Assembly (NCBI GenBank): GCA_004193285.1
Contig: SECP01000057.1
Span: forward strand, 1-56,578
Length of the DNA: 56,578 nucleotides
Reading direction: 5' to 3'
From: Myxococcales bacterium
Lineage (GTDB): Bacteria > Myxococcota_A > Polyangia > Polyangiales > Polyangiaceae
Below are positions 33,461 through 40,932 of this stretch, in pieces. How positions within the stretch are numbered: the first letter of the stretch is position 1; every line of letters begins with the position of its first letter. A model generated the notes under the pieces. That model was not told where the DNA came from and searched no databases. It worked only from the letters and a program-made list of their open reading frames with translations. A program made the translations under genes and the position numbers.

Positions 33461-33475
33461 GCGCAGATTTTGCGC
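33461..33475. promoter_or_regulatory. Near-palindrome, candidate enhancer site 1
   Basis: GCGCAGATTTTGCGC: arms GCGCA/TGCGC around a 5-base centre. It is the exact reverse complement of the site at 33576-33590 and resembles the site at 38472-38486 upstream of ccoN. Candidate binding site for the NtrC-family regulator encoded at 34972-36342, by position relative to the sigma54-type promoter at 33652. Confidence 0.55.
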
Positions 33476-33575
33476 CAAGCGCGCGAATGGCTTCCAAGTG
33501 CGAGAAGCGCGGCCTGACGGCTGCGCTTCAATAGGGTTCTGGACCTTGAGCGCGGCGCTCGAGGGACAGGCCTGC

Positions 33576-33590
33576 GCGCAAAATCTGCGC
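33576..33590. promoter_or_regulatory. Near-palindrome, candidate enhancer site 2
   Basis: GCGCAAAATCTGCGC, the exact reverse complement of the site at 33461-33475. Its centre lies about 80 bases upstream of the -12 element at 33665, an ordinary distance for a bacterial enhancer. Confidence 0.55.
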
Positions 33591-33651
33591 CGGGCCGCAG
33601 CCGGTGCGTGAGCCGGGCGCGTCAAACTGGCGCGATACGAAGGGCTTCGCC

Positions 33652-33667
33652 TGGCGCAGATAGTGCA
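33652..33667 (+). promoter_or_regulatory. Sigma54-type (-24/-12) promoter upstream of the small protein/Usp genes
   Basis: TGGCGCAGATAGTGCA matches the sigma54 consensus TGGCACG-N4-TTGCW at 9 of 12 specified positions, including the essential GG and GC with exactly 10 bases between them. A start site near 33677 would leave about 12 bases before the ATG at 33689, with an AGAGGG ribosome site in between. Two palindromic candidate enhancers lie upstream. Confidence 0.55.
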
Positions 33668-33688
33668 ACCCCGCCCGCAGAGGGATGC

Positions 33689-33934
33689 ATGGCCAACGAA
33701 AGTCCAGTAACGGTTTCGGATCTCACCCAGCTCATCCAGGCACGCGCAGAGACGCGTGCTGAGCTGCGCTTGTTGGCCATCAAAGCGTACGAGCATTGGC
33801 TGGAGCTGGAGCGCAGGATCGAAGAGCTCGAAAGCCGGCTCGACGCGGCCTTCTCGTGCTCTTCCGCTTTCCCCAACGAGCGCCGCGCAGAGCCCGGACC
33901 GAGCGCTCCGCTTTCGAACGTCGCAACGACGTGA
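33689..33934 (+). CDS. Small coiled-coil protein
   Basis: 81 residues, no known family. The N-terminal half is a charged amphipathic helix (SDLTQLIQARAETRAELRLLAIKAYEHWLELERRIEELESRLDAAF) with heptad spacing, suggesting a dimeric coiled coil. The tail is disordered (Pro, Ser). The ATG at 33689 has an AGAGGG ribosome site; the frame extends upstream to 33608 but this would run through the sigma54-type promoter. Probably co-transcribed with the UspA-CBS gene 49 bases downstream. Confidence 0.6.
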   Translation: MANESPVTVSDLTQLIQARAETRAELRLLAIKAYEHWLELERRIEELESRLDAAFSCSSAFPNERRAEPGPSAPLSNVATT

Positions 33935-33983
33935 GCGCGCCATCGGCACGCTCGATGCAATCACGGTGTCTGCAAGTACGACG

Positions 33984-34949
33984 ATGTCCAGCGAGCGTTA
34001 CGTGGTCGTGATGGGTACCGATTTTTCCGCGCACGCGACCCGCGCCTTTCGGGCTGCCTACGAGCAAGCGCTTAGCCACGAGCGGGCGGAGCTGCACGTG
34101 GTGCACGCTTCGCTCACGGGGAGCCCCGACGCCGAAGCGGTGAGCGCGGCCCATCTTGGAGTGGTGAACGCTACGAGCGCCAGTCTGGAGGAGCAACGCC
34201 AGAAGCTAGCCGAGCACTTGGACCAACAACTCGCTTCTTTGGAGGGCGGCCCTGACTCCCGACTCAAGGTGTTTGGGCACGTCGTCGCGGAGGCGCCGTC
34301 GCTCGCCATCGTCTGTCTCGCAAGCCAGCTCGGGGCCAGCTTGATTGTCATGGGCTCACGCGGCTTGCACGGCTTCAGCCGCTGGGTGCTCGGTTCCGTG
34401 ACCGAAGGCGTCCTCCGGAGAGCAGAGTGCGCAGTGCTGGTCATTCCTCCTCCTGCGAGCCACGCCGAGACGCGCACCGTCGGCGCCGCAACCCACCTCT
34501 CACCTTCGGCCGGCGCGACGAGCAATGGCGGTGAAATCATGACCAAGAGCATGCCCCACATCAAGAAGTACATGAGCGCCGACGTGCACACCATCGGCGA
34601 CGAGCAGCCGATGTCGGTCGCCCACCGTGTGATGCGCGAGCACCGCATCCGCCACTTACCAGTCCTGCACCGAGGTAAGCTGGTTGGCGTGGTCACTGAT
34701 CGCGATCTGCGATTCGTAGAAACTCTCGAGGACGTGGACCCCACGAAAGTGTCCGTGAGCGAGGCAATGACGGCGGAGGTGTATACCGTGGACCCGGATA
34801 TCGGGCTCGACGAGGTCGTTAGTGCGATGGCGGTGCACAAGTATGGGGCAGCGGTGGTGGTGGATCACGGGCACGTGGTGGGCATCTTCACGACCGTCGA
34901 CGCTTGTCGCGCGTTCGCGGACCTGCTGAAGACGCGACTGACTCAGTGA
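33984..34949 (+). CDS. Universal stress protein (UspA) fused to a CBS-domain pair
   Basis: 321 residues. Residues 1-155 form a Usp domain: YVVVMGTDFSAHATRAFRAAYEQA at the start and the ATP-binding type G-2x-G-9x-G(S/T) motif in VMGSRGLHGFSRWVLGSVTEGVLRRAECAVLVI. After a linker come two CBS domains (about 190-320): MSADVHTIGDEQPMSVAHRVMREHRIRHLPVLHRGKLVGVVTDRDL and MTAEVYTVDPDIGLDEVVSAMAVHKYGAAVVVDHGHVVGIFTTVD. Both modules bind adenine nucleotides, so an energy-charge sensor in the cytosol is likely. The start at 33984 begins at the family's first strand. Linked to low-oxygen genes on both sides and probably driven by the upstream sigma54-type promoter. Confidence 0.9.
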   Translation: MSSERYVVVMGTDFSAHATRAFRAAYEQALSHERAELHVVHASLTGSPDAEAVSAAHLGVVNATSASLEEQRQKLAEHLDQQLASLEGGPDSRLKVFGHVVAEAPSLAIVCLASQLGASLIVMGSRGLHGFSRWVLGSVTEGVLRRAECAVLVIPPPASHAETRTVGAATHLSPSAGATSNGGEIMTKSMPHIKKYMSADVHTIGDEQPMSVAHRVMREHRIRHLPVLHRGKLVGVVTDRDLRFVETLEDVDPTKVSVSEAMTAEVYTVDPDIGLDEVVSAMAVHKYGAAVVVDHGHVVGIFTTVDACRAFADLLKTRLTQ

Positions 34950-34971
34950 CCGAGCCGCGCCGCTGACGGCA

Positions 34972-36342
34972 TCAGCTTCTGGAGCGCGAGGTCGTGACGC
35001 CGTACTCGTGGAGGCGGTACTGGATGGTGCGCGCGCTGATGTCCAACATCTCCGCGGCGCGGCTAGTGGACCCGCCCACCGCCTCCAGCGTGGTGAGGAT
35101 CGCGTGCTTTTCCAGCTCGGCCATGGTGGCGCCGGGAATACGCGGACCCCCCTCGATGGTGGCGGGCGCGGCGTCGAAGGGCAAAGCTTCCGCTTCCACC
35201 ACTGCTCCTTCCGTGAACACGACGCCGCGCTCGATGGCGTTCTCCAGCTCTCGCACGTTGCCCGGCCAGCGGTGAGCCACGAGCTTGGCACGCGCCGCGT
35301 CACTGAAGCCGTCGATGCGCCGGTCGTTCTCCCGCGCGAAGCGCTGCAGAAAGTGCTCGGCCAAGAGCACGACGTCGTTGCCACGTTGGCGCAGCGGCGG
35401 CATCTCTACGCGTACCACGTTCAGCCGGTAGTACAGGTCCTCGCGGAAACGGTGCTCGTGCACCTCTTCCAGCAAGTTCTTGTTGGTCGCGGCGACGACC
35501 CGAACATCCACCTTGATGGTCTCGTTGCCGCCCACCCGCTCGAACTCACGCTCTTGCAGCACCCGCAGCAGCTTGAGCTGGGTGGCAGCCGGGATCTCGC
35601 CGATCTCGTCCAAGAATAGCGTGCCGCCGGCGGCCTGCTCGATGCGCCCGATGCGCCTGCGCTCCGCGCCGGTGAAGGCGCCCTTTTCGTGACCAAACAG
35701 CTCGCTCTCCAGGAGGCTCTCCGCCAGTGCGGCGCAGTGCAGCGACACGAATGGCTTGGACTTGCGCGGCCCGAGCGCGTGCAGGGCTCGGGCTACCTCA
35801 CCCTTGCCGGTGCCGCTCTCCCCCGTGATCAGCACCGTGGCACGTGCGCTCGCGACCTGCCTGACCATCTGGTAGACGCGCTGCATGGCGGTGCTCACGC
35901 CGAGCAGGCCTTCCAGGCCTTCGTTGTCGCGGGCTCGCAGCTGGCGGCGAAGATTCTCGGCCTCGCTCTTCAGCTCCTGCCGCGACAGCGTGCGCTCCAC
36001 GACGAGCAGGAGCGCATCGAAGTCGATGGGTTTGGTCAGGTAGTCCTCGGCGCCAGCCCGCATGGCTGCGACCGCGGTGGAGATCTCGCCGAAGGCAGTT
36101 GCCACCACCGTCGGAGTGACGATGCCTCGCTCGCGCAGTTGTCGCAGTAGCTCCATGCCGTCCATGTTCGGCATTTTCAAATCGCTGATGATGAGCGCAG
36201 GGCCGTTCTCCGCGATCGACGCCAGTGCTTGAACGCCGTCCGCAGCGAGGTCCACTAGATAACCTTCTTGCTCCAGCAGCTTGCCGAGCCCATTGCGAGC
36301 CGAGGCTTCGTCGTCCACTACCAAAATGCGCGTCTTGTTCAT
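34972..36342 (-). CDS. NtrC-family sigma54-dependent response regulator
   Basis: 456 residues with three domains. The receiver (1-120) has the acid pair Asp10/Asp11, phospho-acceptor Asp54 (IISDLKMP) and Lys104 (YLTKPIDF). The AAA+ activator domain (about 145-375) has Walker A GESGTGKG (174-181), the sigma54-contact loop GAFTGA (221-226), Walker B LFLDEIGE (242-249) and the arginine-finger region REDLYYRLNVVRV. The Fis-type helix-turn-helix is at the end (TSRAAEMLDISARTIQYRLHEYG). All functional residues are intact, so it should activate sigma54 promoters when phosphorylated. Its ATG overlaps the stop of the kinase gene (ATGA), making them a cognate pair. Likely targets are the -24/-12 elements in this window. 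Confidence 0.95.
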   Translation of the reverse strand: MNKTRILVVDDEASARNGLGKLLEQEGYLVDLAADGVQALASIAENGPALIISDLKMPNMDGMELLRQLRERGIVTPTVVATAFGEISTAVAAMRAGAEDYLTKPIDFDALLLVVERTLSRQELKSEAENLRRQLRARDNEGLEGLLGVSTAMQRVYQMVRQVASARATVLITGESGTGKGEVARALHALGPRKSKPFVSLHCAALAESLLESELFGHEKGAFTGAERRRIGRIEQAAGGTLFLDEIGEIPAATQLKLLRVLQEREFERVGGNETIKVDVRVVAATNKNLLEEVHEHRFREDLYYRLNVVRVEMPPLRQRGNDVVLLAEHFLQRFARENDRRIDGFSDAARAKLVAHRWPGNVRELENAIERGVVFTEGAVVEAEALPFDAAPATIEGGPRIPGATMAELEKHAILTTLEAVGGSTSRAAEMLDISARTIQYRLHEYGVTTSRSRS

Positions 36343-37925
36343 CCTGCTGCTCCCGCGCCCTGCTCGAGCGGCAGCGCGATGTGAAAGTTGGTTTTGCCGG
36401 GTCGGCTGCTGACGTCGATCGTGCCGCGATGATCGGTCACGATGCGGTGAGTGATGGCGAGGCCGAGGCCGGTTCCGCCCTCTTTCGTCGAGTAAAATGC
36501 GTCGAAGATGGGCGCGTCCGCGGTGGGCAGGCCAGGGCCATCGTCCTCGACGTCGATGAACACGTGGCGAGGGCCGCGCCGCCCGCGAAGCCGTACCGCG
36601 CTACCTCCCGCCTCGACCGCGTTTTTGAGCAGGTTGAGCAGCACCTGGGTGAGCTTGGAGGAGTCCGCCTGAAATTCGACGTCCGAGCTTGGCACATCGC
36701 AGGTGACCTCGACGTGCGCGGAGAGCGCCGCAGGCTCGACGAGCGCGCAGGCATGCTCCATGGCCTTGACGAGGCTCGTCGGCCGCAGCTCCGGCGGCCG
36801 CGGACGAGCGAAATCCAAGAACTCGGTGACGAGGTTGGCCAGGCGCTTGATCTCGTCGCTCACGACGCGGGTCGCTTCCAGCATCTCCTGCTCGGTCTGG
36901 TTCCGCTTGATTGCGCGCTCCAGGAAGGACACGTGGAGCTGGGCGCCGTTCAGGGGATTGCGGATCTCGTGCGCGAGCCCGGCCGCGAGCGTTCCGATCG
37001 CGGCCAACCGCTCGTTTTGACGCGAGCGCTCGTCCCTGGCTTTTTCGTCCGTTACGTCTCGGCCGGTAGCGAGCAGAACCACGCCTCCGAGGCCCACCGT
37101 GCCCGCCGCGTTCCAGGTCCAAATCACGTCCCGCAGCTTGCCGGAGCGCGTGCGGAGGCAGGCCTCCAGCACCAAGCGCGTCCGCTCACCGGCCAGCACT
37201 TGCTCGAGCCGCTCGGCGGCCGTGCCTCGCCCGTCGTCGACGCTCAGCACGTCCGAGAATGCTTTTCCTAGTACTTCGTCTCTGGCGTAGCCGGTGACTT
37301 GCTCCGCCTCATGGTTGAAGAGCGCGATGTGGCCTTCGCGATCCAGGCCGACGATGATGACCCCCGCGAGCTCCACCGCCGCCACGTAGCGCTGCTCCGC
37401 TTGAGCCAGAGCGTCGCCGAGATCGCGCGTCTCTTGCCGAGCCGCCTGCTCGATGCGCTCCACGTAGGAGTCTTTGTAGGCTTCGAGCATGACCGCGAGC
37501 TCCAAATCCAGAATGCGGACCAACGCTTCACGCGTGGCCGGCGCGTCCGAGGGCAGACGGTCCGCGATGCGCAGCAGCTCGACGCGTATCAGCGCCATTG
37601 CGGTGAGCATGTAGCGCTGCGGCAGGCCGATACGCACGTGCACCCGGCCGATGATCGCGGTCTGGGCGTGGTAGGCCTCGTCGTAGACTCCGCCGCACAC
37701 GCGTTTCAACCAACCGACGAGCGAGCGCTGCAGACGCTGAATCTGCTCTTCACCGGTGAAGACGGAGTGAGCGTCCTCGTGCTCTCGGATGCGGTCGTAG
37801 AACTCCCGCGCGATTCGAGGCAGCTCGGGCTCCGCCACCGCTCCGAACGCGCGGAGCAGGTCCGCGTCTCGTTCATCCAGGCGCACGTAGCGCTTGATCT
37901 CCTGGAAACGCGTCTCGGTGGGCAT
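36339..37925 (-). CDS. Globin-coupled sensor histidine kinase
   Basis: 528 residues, cytosolic (no membrane helix). The N-terminus (1-165) is a protoglobin/globin-coupled-sensor domain: YVRLDERDADLLRAFGAVAEPELPRIAREFYDRI, then IIGRVHVRIGLPQRYMLTAM with proximal haem ligand His96. A PAS domain follows (about 178-292, VIIVGLDREGHIALFNHEAEQVTGY). The kinase core has phospho-acceptor His319 in LAHEIRNPLNG, the N box LLNLLKNAVEAGG and the G box DDGPGLP...GGTGLGLAI. It should bind O2 (or NO/CO) through haem and control the co-translated NtrC-type regulator. Its neighbours, nrfHA and the cbb3 operon, make oxygen sensing the natural role. The gas specificity is inferred. Confidence 0.9.
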   Translation of the reverse strand: MPTETRFQEIKRYVRLDERDADLLRAFGAVAEPELPRIAREFYDRIREHEDAHSVFTGEEQIQRLQRSLVGWLKRVCGGVYDEAYHAQTAIIGRVHVRIGLPQRYMLTAMALIRVELLRIADRLPSDAPATREALVRILDLELAVMLEAYKDSYVERIEQAARQETRDLGDALAQAEQRYVAAVELAGVIIVGLDREGHIALFNHEAEQVTGYARDEVLGKAFSDVLSVDDGRGTAAERLEQVLAGERTRLVLEACLRTRSGKLRDVIWTWNAAGTVGLGGVVLLATGRDVTDEKARDERSRQNERLAAIGTLAAGLAHEIRNPLNGAQLHVSFLERAIKRNQTEQEMLEATRVVSDEIKRLANLVTEFLDFARPRPPELRPTSLVKAMEHACALVEPAALSAHVEVTCDVPSSDVEFQADSSKLTQVLLNLLKNAVEAGGSAVRLRGRRGPRHVFIDVEDDGPGLPTADAPIFDAFYSTKEGGTGLGLAITHRIVTDHRGTIDVSSRPGKTNFHIALPLEQGAGAAG

Positions 37926-37950
37926 GGCGGCGGCTCGGTTGTAGCATCGC

Positions 37951-38382
37951 TCAAATGGCCGGAAAAGTGCGCAGAGTCGCGCGCGGCGCGCTGGTGTCTG
38001 CCGGTTCCTCGAGAACGGCGAGGAGCCGCTCGTACTCGAGTGGTTTCCCCAGCACTACCGGCAGCGGGCTACCGAAGCTCGCCGGCACCACCGAGTTCAC
38101 GTAGCGGGTCAAAACGACGACGCGCAGCTGCGGCGAGCGGGTTCGGGCGCTGCGCGCGACGCTCGCCCCATCGCCGACTCGCAAGCTGAGCTCGGTGACG
38201 AGCATGTCCGGTGGCGGGCCGTGGGCGAGTCGAACCAGCGCCTCGGCGCCGTCCGCCGCGTGCTCGACGTCGTAACCGTCTTCGGCCAACAACTCGGCCA
38301 GGCGAAGGCTGGAGCGCGCGTCACCATCGACGAGAAGCACTCGCCGTGAACGGCGATCAGCGGGCAATGGATCTGTCGCCAT
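37951..38382 (-). CDS. Receiver-only protein with Glu at the phosphorylation site
   Basis: 143 residues, a CheY-like receiver: VLLVDGDARSSLRLAELLAEDGYDVEHAADGAEALVRLAHGPPPDMLVTELSL. In the strand that normally ends in the phospho-acceptor Asp, Glu64 is found instead (MLVTELSL), and the acidic pair reads DGD. The Thr/Ser (VVVLTRY) and Lys (VVLGKPLEYERL) positions are kept. It therefore may be locked in an active-like state or act as a phospho-independent adaptor. It is the first gene of the operon, 25 bases before the kinase gene. The ATG at 38382 gives almost no leader from the predicted sigma54 start site; a GTG at V15 of the translated frame is an alternative. Confidence 0.75.
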   Translation of the reverse strand: MATDPLPADRRSRRVLLVDGDARSSLRLAELLAEDGYDVEHAADGAEALVRLAHGPPPDMLVTELSLRVGDGASVARSARTRSPQLRVVVLTRYVNSVVPASFGSPLPVVLGKPLEYERLLAVLEEPADTSAPRATLRTFPAI

Positions 38383-38395
38383 CCTCTGGGCGGTC

Positions 38396-38411
38396 TGCAA
38401 AGAGCCAGCCA
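38396..38411 (-). promoter_or_regulatory. Sigma54-type (-24/-12) promoter of the regulator operon
   Basis: On the minus strand TGGCTGGCTCTTTGCA matches TGGCACG-N4-TTGCW at 10 of 12 positions, with the invariant GG and GC 10 bases apart. The expected start is near 38385, just before the ATG at 38382. It suggests that the NtrC-type regulator activates its own operon. Confidence 0.6.
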
Positions 38412-38454
38412 ACGAGAAATACCGCGACCGCGGCCAGCCCCCGCCCACCTACAC

Positions 38455-38516
38455 GCGAGATTTTCGCGGTCGCGCAAGGTTTGCGCCGCCACCTGCATTC
38501 TCCGCGCAGATTCGGG
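38455..38516. promoter_or_regulatory. Enhancer-like palindrome cluster between divergent sigma54 promoters
   Basis: Three related elements: GCGAGATTTTCGC (38455-38467), GCGCAAGGTTTGCGC (38472-38486) and a half-site GCGCAGATT (about 38503-38511). The middle one fits GCGCA-N5-TGCGC, as do the pair at 33461 and 33576. The cluster lies about 60-80 bases from the -12 elements on each side, the normal enhancer geometry for NtrC-type activators. Binding by the adjacent regulator is inferred. Confidence 0.55.
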
Positions 38517-38527
38517 CGGGGCGCGTC

Positions 38528-38543
38528 CGGCACGTGTCTTGCG
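38528..38543 (+). promoter_or_regulatory. Sigma54-type (-24/-12) promoter of the cbb3 operon
   Basis: CGGCACGTGTCTTGCG matches the sigma54 consensus TGGCACG-N4-TTGCW at 10 of 12 positions (only the outermost two differ), with correct GG/GC spacing. A start near 38553 would precede the ATG at 38559 by about 6 bases, so the transcript would be almost leaderless. Confidence 0.6.
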
Positions 38544-38558
38544 ATGGGCGCGGATCGG

Positions 38559-40739
38559 ATGTCTACCGAGGTCGAGAGATTCAGCTACGACGACGCCGTC
38601 GTACGCAAGTTCGCGTTTGCTACCGCGGTGTGGGGAGTCGTCGCCACCCTGGCCGGCTTGTGGCTCGCGCTGATGCTGGTCGTTCCGGAGCTGAGCTTCG
38701 GCCTACCCCAGCTCGGCTTCGGGCGCTTGCGACCGCTGCATACCAACGCTGCCATCTTCGCGTTCGCCGGTAACGCCGTCTTCGCCGCCGTGTACTACTC
38801 CAGCCAGCGGCTGCTGAAGGCGCGCATGTTCAGCGACCGACTGAGCGCCTTTCACTTCTGGGGCTGGCAAGCGATCATCGTTGCGGCGGCCCTCACCTTG
38901 CCATTCGGCATCACTCAGTCGAAAGAGTACGCCGAGCTGGAGTGGCCCATCGACATCGCCATTGCCGTCGTTTGGGTGGCGTTCGCGGTCAATTTTTTCG
39001 GAACGATCGCTCGGCGGCGCGAGCGGCACCTCTACGTCGCGATCTGGTTTTACATCGCGACGATCATCACGGTCGCGATCCTGCACATCGTCAACAACCT
39101 CGCGCTGCCGGTGAGCGCGGGCAAGAGCTACTCGCTCTACGCTGGCGTGCAAGACGCTTTCATTCAGTGGTGGTACGGCCACAACGCGGTCGCGTTCTTC
39201 CTCACCACGCCGTTTTTGGGCTTGATGTATTACTTCTTGCCCAAGGCCGCGAATCGGCCGGTATTTTCGTACCGGCTCTCGATCCTTCATTTCTGGTCGC
39301 TGGTCTTCATCTACATCTGGGCCGGCCCTCACCACCTGCACTACACCGCGCTGCCGGAGTGGGCGTCCACCCTGGGCATGCTGTTCAGCGTGATGTTGTG
39401 GATGCCCAGTTGGGGCGGGATGATCAATGGGCTGCTCACGCTGCGCGGGGCTTGGAATCGCGTTGCAGAAGACCCGGTACTGAAGTTTTTCGTGGTGGGT
39501 ATCACCTTCTACGGGATGGCCACGTTCGAAGGTCCGTTGCTCTCCATCAAGAGCGTCAATGCGCTCTCGCACTACACGGATTGGACGATCGCTCACGTTC
39601 ACAGCGGCGCGCTCGGTTGGAACGGATTCATGACCTTCGGGATGCTGTACTGGCTAGCCCCGCGCATCTTTCAAACCAAGCTTTGGTCGAAGAAGCTTGC
39701 GGAAGCGCACTTCTGGATTGGTACCCTCGGGATCCTGCTCTACATCGTCGCCATCTACGCGGCGGGCGTGACTCAGGGCTTGATGTGGCGCGCGTTCGAC
39801 GCGACGGGGCGGCTCGCGTATCCCGACTTCGTGGAGACGGTCGTGCGCGTCTTGCCCATGTACTGGGTGCGCGTGCTCGGCGGGTCCCTCTTCGTAGTCG
39901 GCATGATGCTCGGCCTGCTCAACATGGTCATGACCTGGCGACAACGGCCGGCGAAGTACGAAGAGCCCTCGGACGAGGCGCCCGCGCTCGGGCCCTACCT
40001 GGGTCACACACCGCAGCTGCTCATCCCGCGCTACAGCCAGATGACCGCCACCGGTCACCGCTTCGTGTACTTCGTGAAGGCGGAGTGGCACCGGATCTGG
40101 GAACGGCGCCCCCTCACGTTCGCCCTGTGGACGACGGCGGCGGTGGTGCTCGCCTCCGCTTTGGAGATGGTGCCCACGTTTTTGATTCGGTCGAACGTGC
40201 CGACGATCGCCTCCGTGAAGCCTTACACCCCGCTCGAGCTCGTCGGTCGCGACATCTACGTGGCGGAGGGCTGTTACAACTGCCACTCACAGATGGTGCG
40301 GCCGATCCGCGCAGAGACGGAGCGGTATGGGGAGTACTCGAAGCCCGGCGAGTTCATCTACGATCGCCCGTTCCAGTGGGGCTCGCGCCGCATCGGACCG
40401 GACCTGCACCGCGTTGGCGGCAAGTACCCGGACCTCTGGCACGTGCGGCACATGGAGGACCCGCGCTCGACCACTCCGCAGTCGATCATGCCCGCCTACG
40501 CGTGGCTCCAGCAAGACGACCTGGACTTCGCCTCGGTGCAGAAGCGCGTGGACGCCATGGCCATGCTGGGCGTGCCGTACGGAGAGGCGGTGCTGCGCGC
40601 GGAAAGCCTCGCGCGGCGCCAGAGCCAAGAAATCGCCGAGCGTATCGCAAGCCAGGGCGGGCCGAAGCACCTGGAAAGCAAGCAGATCATCGCCTTGGTC
40701 GCCTACCTGCAGCGACTCGGCACGGACATCAAACGCTGA
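38559..40739 (+). CDS. ccoNO: cbb3-type cytochrome c oxidase, fused subunits I and II
   Basis: Catalytic core of the high-affinity terminal oxidase, 726 residues. Residues 1-480 are CcoN: about 12 membrane helices with haem/copper ligands His61 (LHTNAAIF), His258/His259 (HHLHYTALPEW) and His346/His348 (HVHSGALGW). Residues about 525-726 are CcoO: one membrane helix (FALWTTAAVVLASALEMVPTF) and a haem c site C572-x2-C575-H576 (GCYNCHSQMVRP) with Met644 (IMPAYAWL). CcoN and CcoO are separate proteins in most bacteria; here they are one frame without a stop. The start at 38559 fits the family (MSTEVERFSYDD); an ATG at 38544 lies upstream of the predicted transcription start. Confidence 0.95.
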   Translation: MSTEVERFSYDDAVVRKFAFATAVWGVVATLAGLWLALMLVVPELSFGLPQLGFGRLRPLHTNAAIFAFAGNAVFAAVYYSSQRLLKARMFSDRLSAFHFWGWQAIIVAAALTLPFGITQSKEYAELEWPIDIAIAVVWVAFAVNFFGTIARRRERHLYVAIWFYIATIITVAILHIVNNLALPVSAGKSYSLYAGVQDAFIQWWYGHNAVAFFLTTPFLGLMYYFLPKAANRPVFSYRLSILHFWSLVFIYIWAGPHHLHYTALPEWASTLGMLFSVMLWMPSWGGMINGLLTLRGAWNRVAEDPVLKFFVVGITFYGMATFEGPLLSIKSVNALSHYTDWTIAHVHSGALGWNGFMTFGMLYWLAPRIFQTKLWSKKLAEAHFWIGTLGILLYIVAIYAAGVTQGLMWRAFDATGRLAYPDFVETVVRVLPMYWVRVLGGSLFVVGMMLGLLNMVMTWRQRPAKYEEPSDEAPALGPYLGHTPQLLIPRYSQMTATGHRFVYFVKAEWHRIWERRPLTFALWTTAAVVLASALEMVPTFLIRSNVPTIASVKPYTPLELVGRDIYVAEGCYNCHSQMVRPIRAETERYGEYSKPGEFIYDRPFQWGSRRIGPDLHRVGGKYPDLWHVRHMEDPRSTTPQSIMPAYAWLQQDDLDFASVQKRVDAMAMLGVPYGEAVLRAESLARRQSQEIAERIASQGGPKHLESKQIIALVAYLQRLGTDIKR

Positions 40740-40746
40740 GGAACCC

Positions 40747-40932
40747 ATGAGTCTGACCGACGTCGTCTCTTCCCTGAACCTGACCATCTTCGCCGAGGTC
40801 CCCCTGCTCGTGTTCTTCGGCATCTTCGTAGGGTTGTGCCTTTCGATGCTTCGAGGCGAAGACCGCCTGCAGCAGTCGGCGTTGCTTCCGCTGCGTGAAG
40901 AACGCCCCCGGACCCGGAGGCTAGAGCCGTGA
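40747..40932 (+). CDS. ccoQ: cbb3 oxidase subunit CcoQ-like
   Basis: 61 residues with one membrane helix (about 15-35, FAEVPLLVFFGIFVGLCLSML) and a basic C-terminus. It sits between ccoNO and ccoP, the usual place of ccoQ, a small subunit that stabilises the oxidase. Sequence identity in this family is low, so the call rests on size, topology and position. GAGGAACCC before the ATG serves as ribosome site. Confidence 0.8.
   Translation: MSLTDVVSSLNLTIFAEVPLLVFFGIFVGLCLSMLRGEDRLQQSALLPLREERPRTRRLEP

Larger units (their letters stand above)
33284..33688. promoter_or_regulatory. Divergent regulatory region between nrfHA and the Usp genes
   Basis: About 405 bases without a gene. It contains an exact inverted pair of 15-base near-palindromes (33461-33475 and 33576-33590), a 7-bp hairpin CTCGCAG/CTGCGAG at 33372-33389, another GCCAGAG/CTCTGGC at 33409-33428, a 10-base direct repeat TCAGCGATCG at 33285 and 33329, and a sigma54-type promoter at 33652-33667 reading right. 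I could not find a convincing promoter for nrfH. Confidence 0.6.

Noticed and set aside
38942..40750. 602-residue frame overlapping ccoNO in another frame
   Set aside because: Arg/His/Ala-rich shadow; CcoNO in the other frame has all ligands.
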